A stretch of 64,000 nucleotides of DNA. It comes from Haematobia irritans (lineage: Eukaryota > Arthropoda > Insecta > Diptera > Muscidae). Each line of letters begins with the position of its first letter. Position 1 is the stretch's first letter. A model generated the notes under the pieces. That model worked only from the letters and a program-made list of their open reading frames with translations, searched no databases and was not told where the DNA came from. The DNA is taken from the NCBI RefSeq assembly GCF_050003625.1, contig NC_134398.1, positions 20,534,997 through 20,598,996 on the forward strand. Direction: 5' to 3'. A program made the translations under genes and the position numbers. Below, piece by piece: positions 36,418 to 49,140 of the stretch.

Positions 36418-39400
36418 GTCAAAATTTTAATTCTATAGCAAATTGTTTCAAAATTTTTTTTCTATAGAAAATTTTGTCAAAATTTTATTTCTATAGAAAC
36501 TTTTGTCAAAATTTTATTTTTATAGAAAATTTTGTCAAAATTTTATTTCTACAGAAAATTTTATATCTATAGAAAATTTTGTCAAATTTTTTTTTCTATG
36601 GAAAATGTTCACCAAACTTTATTCCTACTGAAAATTTTTTCCAAATTTTATTTCTATAGAAAATTTTCTGCAAATTTTATTTCTATAGAAAATTTTGTCA
36701 AAATTTTATTTCAATAGAAAATTTTGTCAAAATTTTATTTCTATAGAAAATGTTGTCAAAAAACAATAATAAAAATTTTATTTCAATAGAAAATTTTGTC
36801 AAAATTGTATTTCTATAGAAAATTTTGTCAAAATTGTATTTCTATAGAAAATTTTGTCAAAATTTTATTTCAATAGAAAATTTTGTCAAAATTTTATTTC
36901 TATAGAAAATTTTGTCAAAATTTTATTTCTATAGAAAATTTTATCCAAATTTTACTTCTATAGGAATTTTTTTCCAAATTTTATTTCTATAGAAAATTTT
37001 CTCCAAATTTTATTTCTATAGAAAATTTTGTCAAAAAACAACAATAAAAATTTTATTTCAATAGAAAAGTTTGTCAAAAATTTATTTCTATAGAAAATTT
37101 TGTCAAAATTTTTATTTCTATAGCAAATCTTGTTCAAAATATATTTCTATAGAAATTTTTGTCAAAATTTTATTTTTATAGATAATTTTGTACAAATTTT
37201 ATTTCTATAGAAAATGTTGTCAATATTTTATTCCTATAGAAAATTATGTAAACATTTTATTTCTATAGCAAACTGTGTTAAAATTTTATTTCTATAGAAA
37301 ATTTTGTCAAAATGTTATGTCTATAGAAAATTTTGTCAAGATTTTATTTCTATAGAAAATTTTGTCAAAATTTTATTCCTATGGAAAATTTTGTCAAAAT
37401 TGTATTTCTGTAGAAAATTTTGTTAAAATTTTATTTCTATAGAAAATTTTGTCAAAATTCTATTTCTATCGAAAATTTTGTCAAAATTTTATTTCTATAG
37501 AAAATTTTGTCAAAATTTTATTTCTATAGAAAATTTTATCCAAATTTTACTTCTATAGGAATTTTTTTCCAAAATTTTATTTCTATAGAAAATTTTCTCC
37601 AAATTTTATTTCTATAGAAAATTTTCTCCAAATTTTATTTCTATAGAAAATTTTGTCAAAAAACAACAATAAAAATTTTATTTCAATAGAAAATTTTGTC
37701 AAAAATTTATTTCTATAGAAAATTTTGTCAACATTTTTATTTCTATAGAAAATCTTGTTCAAAATATATTTCTATAGAAATTTTTGTCAAAAATTTATTT
37801 TTATAGATAATTTTGTACAAATTTTATTTCTATAGAAATTTTTGTCAATATTTTATTCCTATAGAAAATTTTGTCAATATTTTATTCCTATAGAAAATTT
37901 TGTCAACATTTTATTTCTATAGCAAACTGTGTCAAAATTTTATTTCTATAGAAAATTTTGTCAAAATGTTATGTCTATAGAAAATTTTGTCAAGATTTTA
38001 TTTCTATAGAAAATTTTGTCAAAATTTTATTCCTATGGAAAATTTTGTCAAAATTGTATTTCTGTAGAAAATTTTGTTAAAATTTTATTTCTATAGAAAA
38101 TTTTGTCAAAATTCTATTTCTATCGAAAATTTTGTCAAAATTTTATTTCTATAGACAATTTTGTCAAAATTTTATTTCTGTAGAAAATTTTGTCAAAATT
38201 TTATTTCTATAATTTTGCCAAAATGTTATTTCTATAGAAAATTTTGTCAAAATTTTATTTGTATAGAAAATGTTGTCAACATTTTATTTCTGTAGAAAAT
38301 TTTGTCAAAATTTTATTTCTATAGAAAATTTTGTCAAAATTTTATTTCTATAAAAAATTTTGTCAAAATTTTATTTCTATAGAAAATTTTGTCAAAATTT
38401 TATTTCTATATCATCTAAAAACTAAATTCAAAATTTTAACAAATTAATGAAAGTCAAAATTTTATTTCTATAGCAAATTGTTTCAAAATTTTATTTCTAT
38501 AGCAAATTGTTTAAAATTTTTATTTCTATAAAAAATTTTGTCAAAATTTTATTTCTATTGAAAATTTTGTCAAAATTTCATGTCTATAGAAAATTTTGTA
38601 AATTTTTTTTTTTGTAGGGAAAATTTTGTCAAAAATTTATTTCTATAGAAAATTTTATATCTATAGAAAATTTTGTTAAATTTTTTTTCTATAGAAAATT
38701 TTCTCCAAATTTTATTTCTACTGAACATTTTTTTCCAAATTTTATTTCAATAGAAAATTTTCTCCAAATTATATTTCTATAGAAAATTTGTCAAACTTTT
38801 ATTCCTACAGAAAATTTTCTCCAATTTTTATTTCTATAGAAAATTTGTCAAAATTTTATTTCAATAGAAAATTTTGTCAAAATTTTATTCCTACAGAAAA
38901 TTTTGTAAAAATTTTATTTCTATAGAAAATTTTGTCAAAATTTTATTTCTATAGAAAATTTTGTCAACATTTTATTTCTATAGAAAATTTTCTCCAAATT
39001 TTATTTCTATAGGAATTTTTTTCCAAATTTTATTTCTATAGAAAATTTTCTCCAATTTTTATTTCTATAGAAAATTTTCTCCAAATTTTATTTCTATAGA
39101 AAATTTTGTCAAAATTTTATTTCAATAGAAAATTTTGTCAAAAATTTATTTCTATAGAAAATTTTGTCAAAATTTTTATTTCTATAGAAAATTTTGTTCA
39201 AAATATATTTCTATTGAAATTTTTGTCAAAATTTTATTTTTATAGATAATTTTGTATAAATTTTATTCCTATAGAAAATTTTGTCAAAATTTTATTCCTA
39301 TAAAAATTTTTTTTAGTATTTCATTCCTATAGAAAATTTTGTTCAATGGACAATTTTGTCAAAATTTTATTTCTATTGAAAATTTTGTCAACATTTTTAT

Positions 39401-40364
39401 TTCTATAGAAAATTTTGTTCAAAATATATTTCTATAGAAATTTTTGTCAAAATTTTATTTTTTTTTATAGATAATTTTGTACAAATTTTATTCCTATAGA
39501 AAATTTTGTCAATATGTTATTCCTATAGAAAATGTTGTCAATATTTCATTCCTATAGATAGTTTAGTCAAGATTTTATTCCTATAGCAAACTGTGTCAAA
39601 ATTTTATTTCTTTAGAAAATTTTGTCAAAATGTTATGTCTATAGAAAATTTTGTCAAGATTTTATTTCTATAGAAAATTTTGTCAAAATTTTATTTCTAT
39701 GGAAAATTTTGTCAAAATTATATTTCTATAATTTTGCCAAAATGTTATTTCTATAGAAAATTTTGTCAAAATTTTACGTCTATAAAAAATTTTGTCAAAA
39801 TTTTATTTCTATAGAAAATTTGGTCAAAATTTTATTTCTATAGAAAATTTTGTCAAAATTTTATTTCTATAAAAAATTTTGTCAAAATTTTATTTCTATA
39901 AACATTTTGTCAAAATTTTATTTGTATAAAAAATTTGTCAAAATGTTATTTCCATAAAATTTTTTGTCAAAATTTTATTTCTATAAAAAACTTTGTCTAA
40001 ATTTCATTTTTATAGAAAATTTTATTTCTATACATTTTTTTTTTCAAAATTTTATTTCTATAGAAAATTTTGTGCACATTTTATTTCTATAAAAATTTTT
40101 GTCAAAATTTCACTTATATAGGGAATTTTGCCAAAATTCCATTTATATAGGAAATTTTCTCAAAATTTTATTTCTATGAACATTTTGTCCACATTTGATT
40201 TCTATTGAGAATTTTGTGCAAATTTTTGTCAATATTTTATTTCTATAGAAAATTTTGTCAACATTTTTTTTGCAAAATCTACCAAAACATCAAGAATTCT
40301 GTCAATCTACCAAACCGTAAAAAATATACCATTTTTGGTAAAATTCTACCAACTGTGGCAACCG
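36418..40364 (+). repeat. 29-bp satellite block with 623-bp higher-order repeat and inverted right boundary
   Basis: About 130 forward T-type monomers. Marker variants repeat at long range: CAACAATAAAAATTTTATTT near 36.755, 37.039 and 37.662 kb, and GTTCAAAATATATTTCTAT near 37.132, 37.757, 39.197 and 39.418 kb. These define ~285- and ~623-bp higher-order units. The right edge (40.27-40.36 kb) reads ATCTACCAAA..., then CTACCAACTGTGGCAACCGTG, the inverse of the left boundary motif GGTTGCCAC. Confidence 0.95.
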
Positions 40365-41621
40365 TGAATTAGCGATTTATGCAAAAGTCTAAAGTAGATC
40401 TTTCCAAGCATCTGTTGCCCAGATTTTTTAGCCATAGAGACTTTCTTGGGCACCCAGAACCCATGGTAAATTTTTCTATATATTGAGGGCCAAATGGCTC
40501 TGGCAAAAATGCCCAGCCTATTCAGTACTGCGCTTCATGTGACAGTTCGAATAGCACGAATAATGATAAAAAGAACTTCTTGTGAAGTAAAAATGAAGCC
40601 TCCTCCTGGAAGATCATTTTACGATGCACATTAAATGTAATAAGTTAATGGGATATACCGAGTCGAAGCATTTTTCTATGTCGTATGTCACCAAACAAAA
40701 CCAAACAAACATCCATATTTAAAAAAGTTTATTTTGTAAAATCCATTCGATTATATTGCCAAAAATACACTCCTGATAGACATCGTTATCGTACATCCAA
40801 CTAACCATTTACAAACACTTTCTAAAAAACGCCATCCTCTGATAATGATTGTCATTTGTCGACATGAAATTTGCAAAAATTTCAAAAAAAACTTACCTCG
40901 TCTCCATTAAAATCAACTAAATCCACATAAATAGAAAGAAAACTCTGATGACTTTGGAATAGCTATTCATAGATATTCTGAAATAGCTTAAAAACACCAA
41001 CTTTACATATCACTCACAACCAATTAAGCCCAGCAATTCACAATCTAACAATAGAAGTAACAAACCTGTTAATGTCAAATACCAACATTGAACCTGCAAG
41101 ACATTCTGGCAGATGAATAAAACAACAGCAGCAATAACAACAGAAAAAATTTTGGAAGACATGAAACCTACATTAGACCACTTGTTAAAAATGTAGAAAG
41201 TATGGACTTCGTTTGCCACCGAAAATGAAGAAAAAAAAATTGACTTCAGCTCAAAATATCCACAACATGAACTAAGAATGATGGATGGCAACAACATCGT
41301 AACTTTCGATGTCAGTTCTCATTTAAAGTCAAACAAATGTGTGACAGTGGCTGAGAAAACCAAAAATAAAAATCCCCTATGGGGTAAGTGACATCCAAAC
41401 TAAAAGTCAGAAAAACATTTTTCCAATCTATTGAAAACCCACACATTTGTAGCTTCCTTCTTCCATTATCTTTGATATTCTAGAGAACCCCATAGATTGA
41501 CAAAAAAAGAGCAGTAGGTAGATTGTTAAATTTCAATCGAAAAAGACATTCTTGCTTATCACTGCTTTTCGGAAAGTCCACTTATTCCATTCGTGGAAAC
41601 ACGCAGAGGACAGGTTAATCG
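40365..41621. other. unique stretch, no confident gene
   Basis: No domain or exon series is recognised. A minus-strand frame at 41297-41010 (95 codons, leucine-rich) has no supporting features. Confidence 0.35.
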
Positions 41622-42225
41622 CAGATAGACCAAACGAAGGCTTAGAGGACGAACTTAGCAAGATAGGGAAATAAATACAAGGTGGTGGAAGTAATCATTA
41701 AAAAATTTCATTTTCATAGAAAATTCTGTCAAAATTTTGTTTCTATAGGAAATTTTATCAAAATTTTATTTTTGTAGAAAATTTTATCAAAATTTCATTT
41801 CTATAGGAAATTTTGTCAAAATTTTATTTATATAGAAAATTTTGTCAAAATATCAGATAGACCAAACGAAGACTTAGATGACGAATTTAGCAAGATAGGG
41901 AAATAAGATGAATACAATGTGGTGGAAGTAATCATTAAAAAATTTCATTTTCATAGAAAATTCTGTCAAAATTTCGTTTCTAGGGTACATTTTATCAAAA
42001 TTTCATTCTTATAGGAAATATTGGCAAAATTTTATTCCAATAGGAAATTTTCTCAAAATTTTATATATATAGAACATTTTGTCAAAATTTCATATCTATA
42101 GGAAATTTTGTCAAAATTTTATTTATATTGAAAATTTTGTCAAAACTCCATTTATGTACAGGAAATTTTGCCATAAATTCCTTTCCATAAGAAATTTTGT
42201 CAAAATTTCATTTATATATCACATT
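41622..42225 (+). repeat. satellite patch with 232-bp flank-plus-array duplication
   Basis: CAGATAGACCAAACGAAG and ~70 bp of unique sequence at 41622-41700 recur at 41854-41940. Each copy is followed by the same AATTTCATTTTCATAGAAAA monomer. Forward C-type and T-type monomers fill the rest up to the beta element. Confidence 0.9.
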
Positions 42226-44032
42226 TTTATACCCTCCATCATAGGATGGGGGTATATTAACTTTGTCATTCCGTTTGTAACACATCGAAATATTGCTCTA
42301 AGACCCCATAAAGTATATATATTCTGGGTCGTGGTGAAATTCTGAGTCGATCTAAGCATGTCCGTCCGTCCGTCTGTTGAAATCACGCTAACTTCCGAAC
42401 GAAACAAGCTATCGATTTGAAACTTGGCACAAGTAGTTGTTATCGATGTAGGTCGGATGGTATTGAAAATGGGCCATATCGGTTCACTTTTACGTATAGC
42501 CCCCATATAAAGGGACCCTCAGATTTGGCTTGTGGAGCCTCTAACAGAAGCATATTTCATCCGATCCGGCTGAAATTTGGTACATGGTGTTGGTATATGG
42601 TCTCTAACAACCATGCAAACCCCCATATAAACCGATCCCCAGATTTGGCTTGCGGAGCCTAAAATAGAAGCAAATTTCATCCGATCCGGCTGAAATTTGG
42701 TACATGGTGTTGGTATATGGTCTCTAACAACCATGCAAAAATTGGTTCACATCGGTTCATAATTTTATATAGCCCCCATATAAACCGATCCCCAGATTTG
42801 GCTTGCGGAGCCTCAAAGAGAAGAAAATTTCATCCGATCCGGCTGAAATTTGGTACATGATGTTGGTATATGGTCTCTAACAACCATGGACAAATTGGTC
42901 CATATCGGTCCTTAATTATATATAGCCCCCATATAAACCGATCCCCAGATTTGGCTTGTGGAGCATCTAAGAGAAGCATATTTCATCCGATCCGGCTGAA
43001 ATTTGGTACATGGTGTTGGTATATGGTCTCTAACAATCATGCAAAAATTGGTCCACATCGGTCCATAATTATATATAGCCCCCATATAAACCGATCCCCA
43101 GATTTGGCTTGCGAAGTCTCCAAGAGAAGCAAATTTCACCCAATCCTTTAACAACCGTGCCAGAATTGGTCCATATCGGTCCATAATTATATATAGCCCC
43201 CATATAAAACATTCTCCAGATTTGACCTCCGGAACCTCTTGGAGGAGAAAAATTCATCCGATCCGGTTCAAATTGGCACGTGGTGTTAGTATATGGTCGC
43301 TAACAACCATACCAAAATTGGTCCAATCACACAAAAATTGGTCCATATCGGTTCATAATCATGGTTGCCACTAGAGCCAAAAATAATCTACCAAAATTTT
43401 ATTTCTATAGAAAATTTTGTCAAAATTTTATTTCTATAGAAAATTTTGTCAAAATTTTATTTCTATAGAAAATTTTGTCAAAATTTTATTTCTAGAGAAA
43501 ATTTTGTTAAAATTTTATTCGGTTCATAATAAAATTTTCATCATTGTCAACATTTTATTTCTATAGAAAATTTTATCAAAATTTTATTTCTGTAGAAAAT
43601 TTTGTTCAAATTTTATTCGGTTCATAATCATGGTTGCCACTCGAGCCAAAAATAACCTACCAAGATTTTATTTCTAAAATTTTGTCAAAAGTTTATTTCT
43701 ATAGAAAATTTTGTGAAAATTTTATTTCTATAGAAAATTTTGTTAAAATTTTATTTCTGTAGAAAATTTTGTCAAAATTTTATGTCTACTTTGTCAAACT
43801 GAATTATATACGTATTGATATTTTTTGATTTAATATATACCACGTATGGACTTACATACAATTTAGAATATGGTGTTAGGAGGTTTTAAGATACCTTGCC
43901 ATCGGCAAGCGTTACCGCAACTTAAGTAATTCGATTGTGGATGGCAGTGTTTAGATGAAGTTTCTACGCAATCCATGATGGAGGGTACATAAGCTTCGGC
44001 CTGGCCGAACTTACGGCCGTATATGCTTGTTT
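42226..44032 (+). mobile_element. interspersed element, family beta, copy 2
   Basis: The left end TATACCCTCCATCATAGGAT and the right end ATGATGGAGGGTACATAAG, TTCGGCCTGGCCGAA, TACGGCCGTA, CTTGTTT match copy 1. The GTCY tract (42359-42375) is short. There are about five ~153-bp units, one internally deleted near 42,620. The unit consensus has shifted to GATTTGGCTTGCGGAGCC where copy 1 has GATTTGACCTCCGGAGCC, so the units were homogenised separately. A satellite insert lies at 43,390-43,795. The element is itself inserted into a satellite array. Confidence 0.85.
43368..43795 (+). repeat. 29-bp satellite and boundary motif inside beta copy 2
   Basis: Two boundary copies, CATGGTTGCCACTAGAGCC (43368) and CATGGTTGCCACTCGAGCC (43625), each preceded by GGTTCATAAT and followed by AAAAATAA-CTACCAA and T-type monomers: a ~257-bp duplication. 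The array ends in AACTGAATTATATACGTATT exactly as in beta copy 1. Confidence 0.9.
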
Positions 44033-44039
44033 AAAATTG

Positions 44040-46835
44040 TCCTTTCTTTTAAAAATTCTGTAAAAATTTTATTTCTACAGGAAATTCTGTCCAAAATTTC
44101 ATTTCAAATGTTAAACAAATTTTCTATAGAAACGAAATTCTGACCAAATTTCGCAAAAACAATTGACAGTACCTTCCGTGAAATTACGAAATTTAATAAA
44201 ACATTCATTTAAATAGGAATTTTTCTCAAAATTTTATTTATATAGACAATTTTCTCAAAAGTTTATTTCTATTGGAGATTTTGTCAAAATTTCATATCTA
44301 TAGAAAATTTTGTCAATACTTCGTTTTTATAGGACATTTTGTCAAAATTTCATTCCTATAGAAAATTTTGGCAAAATTTCATTCCAATAGGAAATTTTGA
44401 CAAAATACATTCCAATAGGAAATTTTTTCAAAATTTTATTTATATAGAAAATTTTGTCAAAATTGAATATCTATAAAAGATTTTGTCAAAATTTCATTTA
44501 TATAGGAAATTTTCTAATATTTTCATTTCTTTTGAATATTTTGTCAAAATTTTATTTCAATAGGAAATTCCGTCAAAATTTAATTTCAAATTTAAAAAAA
44601 ATCTATGGAAATGAAATATCGACCAATTTTCGTAAAAAAAATACTTTCCGTGAAATCTGGAAATTTTATCAAATTTTCATTTATATAGGAAATTTTCTCA
44701 AAATTTTATTTCTATAGAAATTTTTTTCAAAATCTATAGAAAATTTTGTTAAAATTTCATATCTATAGGGAGTTTTCTCAAAATTTCATTTCTACAGGAG
44801 ATTCTGTTAAAATTTCATATCTTTAGAAAATTTTTTCAAATTTGCATTTCCATAAGAATTTTTTTTTTCAAAATTTCATATCTATACAAAATTTTGTCAA
44901 CATTTCATTTCTATAGGGATTTTGGTCAGAATTTAATTTCTAAAGGAAATTTTGTCAAAATGTCATTTTTGTAGGAAATTTTTTCATAAATTCATTTCGT
45001 TATGAAATTTTGTCAAAAATTCATTTCTATAGGAAATTTTGTCAGAATTTCATTTCTATGGGAATATTGGTCAAAATTTCATTACAATAGAAAATTTTTT
45101 CAAAATTTAATTTATATAGGAAATTTAGTAAATTTTTTTTTCTAAAGAGAATTTTCTCAACAGTTCATTTCTATTGAAAATTTTGACAAAAAATTAAAAA
45201 AAAAAAATATTAAAATTTAATTTTTCTAGGAAATTTTGTCAAGATTTTATTTCTTTAGGAAATTTTGTCAAAAATTAATTTTAATAGGAAATTTTATAAA
45301 AATTTCATTTCTATAGGAAATTTTATAAAAATTTCATTTCCATTAGAAATTTTTTCATAAATTCATTTCTTCAGGAAATTTTGTCAAAATTTAATTTCTA
45401 TAGGTGATTTTGCCAAAATATCATTTCTATAGGAAATTTTGTCGAAATTCCATTTCTATAAGAAATTTTGTCAAAATTTAATTTTCGTAGAAATTTTGTC
45501 AAAAATGTCATTTTTACACAAAATTTTATCAAAAATTTAATTCTATAGGAAATTTTGTCAAAACTGCAATACGAATTTTTTCAAAATTTCATTTCATAGA
45601 AAAAATTTTTCAAAATGTCATTTCTATAAGAAAAATTTGTCAGAATTTCATTTCAATGGGAATATTGGTCAAAATTTCATTACAATAGAAAATTTTGTCA
45701 AAATTTAATTTATGTAGGAAATTTAGTAAAAATTTTATTTCTAAAGAAAATTTTCTCAACAGCTCATTTCTATTGAAAATTTTGACAAAAACTCATTTGT
45801 ATAGGATATTTTATTAAAATTTCATTTTTATAGGAAATTTTGTCAAGATTTTATTTCTTTAGGAAATTTTGTCAAAACTTAATTTCTATAGGAAAATTTG
45901 TCAAAAATTAATTTTAATAGGAAATTTTATAAAAATTTCATTTCTATAGGAAATTTTATAAAAATTTGATTTCTGTAGGAAAATCATAAATTCATTTCGT
46001 TAGGAAATTTTGTCAAAAAATCCTTTCTATAGGAAATTTAGTCAAAATTTCATTTCTATGGGTGATTTTGCCAAAATATCATTTTTATAGGAAATTTTGT
46101 CGAAATTCCATTTCTATAGGAAATTTTGTCAAAATTTAATTTTCGTAGAAATTTTGTCAAAAATTTCATTTTTACATAAATTTTTATCAAAAATTTATTT
46201 CTATAGGAAATTTTGTCAAAACTACAATACGAAATGTTTTCAAAATTTCATTTCATACAAAAATTTTTCAAAATGTCATTTCTATAGAAAATTTTGTCAA
46301 CATTTTATTTCTAAAGAAAATTTACTCCAAAGCCCATTTCTGTTGAAAATTTTGACAAAAACTCATTTGTAATTTTATTAAAATTTCATTTTTATAGGAA
46401 ATTTTGTCATGATTTGATTTCTATACGAAATTTTATAAAAATTTCATTTCTATAGGAAATTTTATAAAAATTTCATTTCTATAGGAAATTTTGTCAAAAT
46501 TTCATTCCTTCAGAAAAGGTTGTCGAAATTACATTTCTATATGGAATTTTGTCAAAATTTCATTTTGGTAGATTTTTTTTTTAAATTTTCAGTTTTACAC
46601 AAAATTTTGTCAAAATGTCAATTCTATAAGAAATTTTGTCAAAATTTCATTTCAATAGGAAATTTTTGTCAAAATTTTATTTCTATGGGAAATTTTGTAA
46701 AAATTTAATTCCTTTAGAATTTTGTTTTTTTAAATTTCACTTCTTTAGAAAAGTTTGTCGAAATTTCATTTCTTTAGAAAATTTTGCCAAAATTTAATTT
46801 CTATACAAAATGTTGGCAAAAATTAAATGGTTTCC
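44040..46835 (+). repeat. 29-bp satellite block, mixed C-type, with ~600-660-bp higher-order repeat
   Basis: Forward, strongly diverged monomers. GGAATATTGGTCAAAATTTC with the following five or so monomers occurs at 45061 and 45659. ATTTTCGTAGAAATTTTGTC with its neighbours occurs near 45481 and 46139. The two spacings (598 and 658 bp) show a duplicated segment that then gained and lost monomers. Confidence 0.95.
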
Positions 46836-47675
46836 AAATTCCACGTTAAGTTCAACGATAAAGGTCATATTTGAAATAGCTGTGCACTAAAGCCGTGTAC
46901 CTATGTATAATAGGTAACCACTTAAATAATTAAAGAAATGTTATAAAAATATTCCCACAATTACTCTAGTCTCTATTCATCATCCGTTCGTTAATTTCAC
47001 TCAAAGTAAGCAGCAGTTAAAAGTTCAGTAATCCAACTCCAACTGTCACCTTCCCTTCTTAGCACAAATTCATTACTCTTTGGTGCTATTGTTACATGGA
47101 TATAAAAAATAAAAGGCCATGAGCCAGAAAATACTAAAGTAAGTAGAAAAAAAATTAAGACGATGTTGCTTTTAAGAAACAGGAGTTATAAGGACAAAGC
47201 TTAATTTCAGATGAGCAACTGAAAAACAAGCCAATTTCCCAGCCAAAGTATGCATGCATCATTGTAGATGTTAATGTTCAACAACACCTTTGAGAACTTT
47301 AACTACTCCAAAGAGCTTGCTGCCTTAAACATGAAGCCCTTTATTCTGTTCACTTCCTTTGTCATTTGCTCTTGCAATGGGTGTTGGAATGTTTTCCTAC
47401 TACTATTGGAATGGCAACATCATTATTATAAACAGAGTCTTTCATACCTTCTCAACACTTAATGAGAATAAGAGATCTCCTTTTAAAGGGAAAGTTTTCT
47501 AACTAATTAAAAAATAAAACCTTCGAATGCTTCTTTAGTTTTTTTTTGTTCTCCATTTTTCCAAAGTTCATACGGTTGTAAGTGTTCCCTAAAAGAGGGT
47601 TAGAACTATTCGTAACTTATGGAAAAATCACAAGGAGCTTTATTGTTTGTTCTACTCTAATGAATAAAAAACAGA
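46836..47675. other. unique stretch
   Basis: No recognised gene or RNA. The frame at 47268-47462 (+) has a hydrophobic segment but no support. Confidence 0.35.
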
Positions 47676-47890
47676 CTTTGTCAGGATTTCGTTTCAATAG
47701 GAAATTTTGCCATAGGAATATATTTGCCAAAATTTCATTTCTATAGGAAATTTGTGAAAATTTCATTTATTTATTTATTTATTCATTTCGTCTATGGAAT
47801 AGTACATCCTTTCAGACTACTGGCTAAAAATAAATAACATTTAAAATATTTTTAAATCTTTGTAAATTAGAACTATTCGATAGGAAAATA
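47676..47890 (+). repeat. satellite patch with a possible short retro-insert
   Basis: C-type monomers run to about 47762. They are followed by TTTATTTATTTATTTATTCA and ~100 bp of non-satellite DNA, then satellite again at 47877. The TTTA run resembles the reversed tail of the non-LTR element at 18955, so this may be a very short, 5'-truncated minus-strand retrotransposon end. Confidence 0.5.
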
Positions 47891-48651
47891 CAGTCGAATC
47901 TCTGTTTAACAAATATCCTATTTAGCGAAAATCCAATTTAACGAACGTCCAAATTCTTAACATTGAGTGGTCTAAATAACGAACAGTTGAACAAAATTTA
48001 TGTTCGATTTAACGAACAGGCTTCTAATCTTAAGAAAATAAACAACAACAAAATCAGCAATATTTGACGATTGTGAGAATGGCTTAAGTCCTTAGAAAAT
48101 GTCCACAAAATACGGCATTCCCAAGATATTTAGAATCCATTAAAATGTTCGGAAACACATATTCAATGGCCGGGTAACTAGGTAAAGTTAGGTTAGATAG
48201 AGTGGCAGCTTCGCTACGGGAAATGGACTACTCCCTGGCGTGAATACACCAGTCCCAGTTCTGGCCGAAACGTATGGAAGGGACTGGTCACTTCAACACG
48301 GGTTTGTCATTAATGGGGATAAATTTACACTGCAGGCCACGGTTTGGACTCATTCCAAACTACATGACCTGGGAGAACTTAGTAGGACTGGACAGGTCCT
48401 CATGAACCAGTCTGGGACAAACCCTTAGGTACCGATATTATTTTGATCATCCAAATTGCACCAGAAAGAAAAACTTTTGGACTATGTTGGCCCATAGGTA
48501 AATGTTTAGATCAAATTATTATTATTATATGAAAATTTAAAAACTACGATAAACTCGAGCACTGGTACAGTGGTAATATTTCGTAGGATTCCCAGTTGGA
48601 CAGGTGGTGAAGTAATGAGTGCTACCCGATTCTATATTTAGCTCAATAACA

Positions 48652-48988
48652 AGGTTAGATTAGGTTAGTTTAGGTGGCAGCCCGATATATCAGGCTCATT
48701 TAGATTATTCAGTCCATTGTGGTGCCACATTGGTGAACTTCTCTCTTATCACTGAGTGCTGCCCGATTCCATGTTAAGCTCAACGACAAGGGACCTCCTT
48801 TTTATAGCCGAGTCCGAACGGTGTTCCACATTGCAGTGAAACCACTTAGAGAAGCTTAGAAACCCTCAGAAATGTCACCAGCATTACTGAGGTGGTATAA
48901 TCCACGGCTGAAAAACTTTTTGGTGTTCGGTTGAAGCAGGAATCGAACCCACGACCTTGTGTATGCAAGGCGGGCATGCTAACCATCT
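48652..48988 (-). mobile_element. near full-length tRNA-derived SINE
   Basis: Most complete copy in the window, reversed. Plus-strand order: GGTTAGATTAGGTTAG tail, GGTGGCAGCCCGATATATCA, CACTGAGTGCTGCCCGATTC, CAACGACAAGGGACCTCC, ATGTCACCAGCATTACTGAG, then the tRNA-like head with CGAACCCACGACC (B box) and GGCGGGCATGCTAACCAT (A box). The 5' terminal ~20 bases are replaced by the CTCCGTCTTATAACAAGG repeat. Confidence 0.85.
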
Positions 48989-49042
48989 CCGTCTTATAAC
49001 AAGGAACCTCCGTCTTATAACAAGGATCCTCCGTCTTATAAC
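48987..49042. repeat. 21-bp tandem repeat, about 2.7 copies
   Basis: CTCCGTCTTATAACAAGGA-type unit in three consecutive copies, the last changing to CTGAAG at its end. It joins two SINE copies. Confidence 0.8.
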
Positions 49043-49140
49043 TGAAGAGAAACTATGAAATACACAGGAATGTCAACATCATTAGTGAGAGGGATAAACT
49101 ACCACTGAAAAACTTTTTTGGTGCTCGGTCGAAACGGCAA
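49043..49140 (-). mobile_element. SINE fragment, middle part
   Basis: Reversed SINE body: GAAATACACAGGAATGTCAA, then ACCACTGAAAAACTTTTTTG and GGTGCTCGGTCGAAAC. Both ends are missing. Confidence 0.65.

Noticed and set aside
41010..41297. Leucine-rich 95-codon minus-strand frame as a membrane protein
   Set aside because: Hydrophobicity follows from a CAA/CAG-rich plus strand read in reverse; there is no other support.
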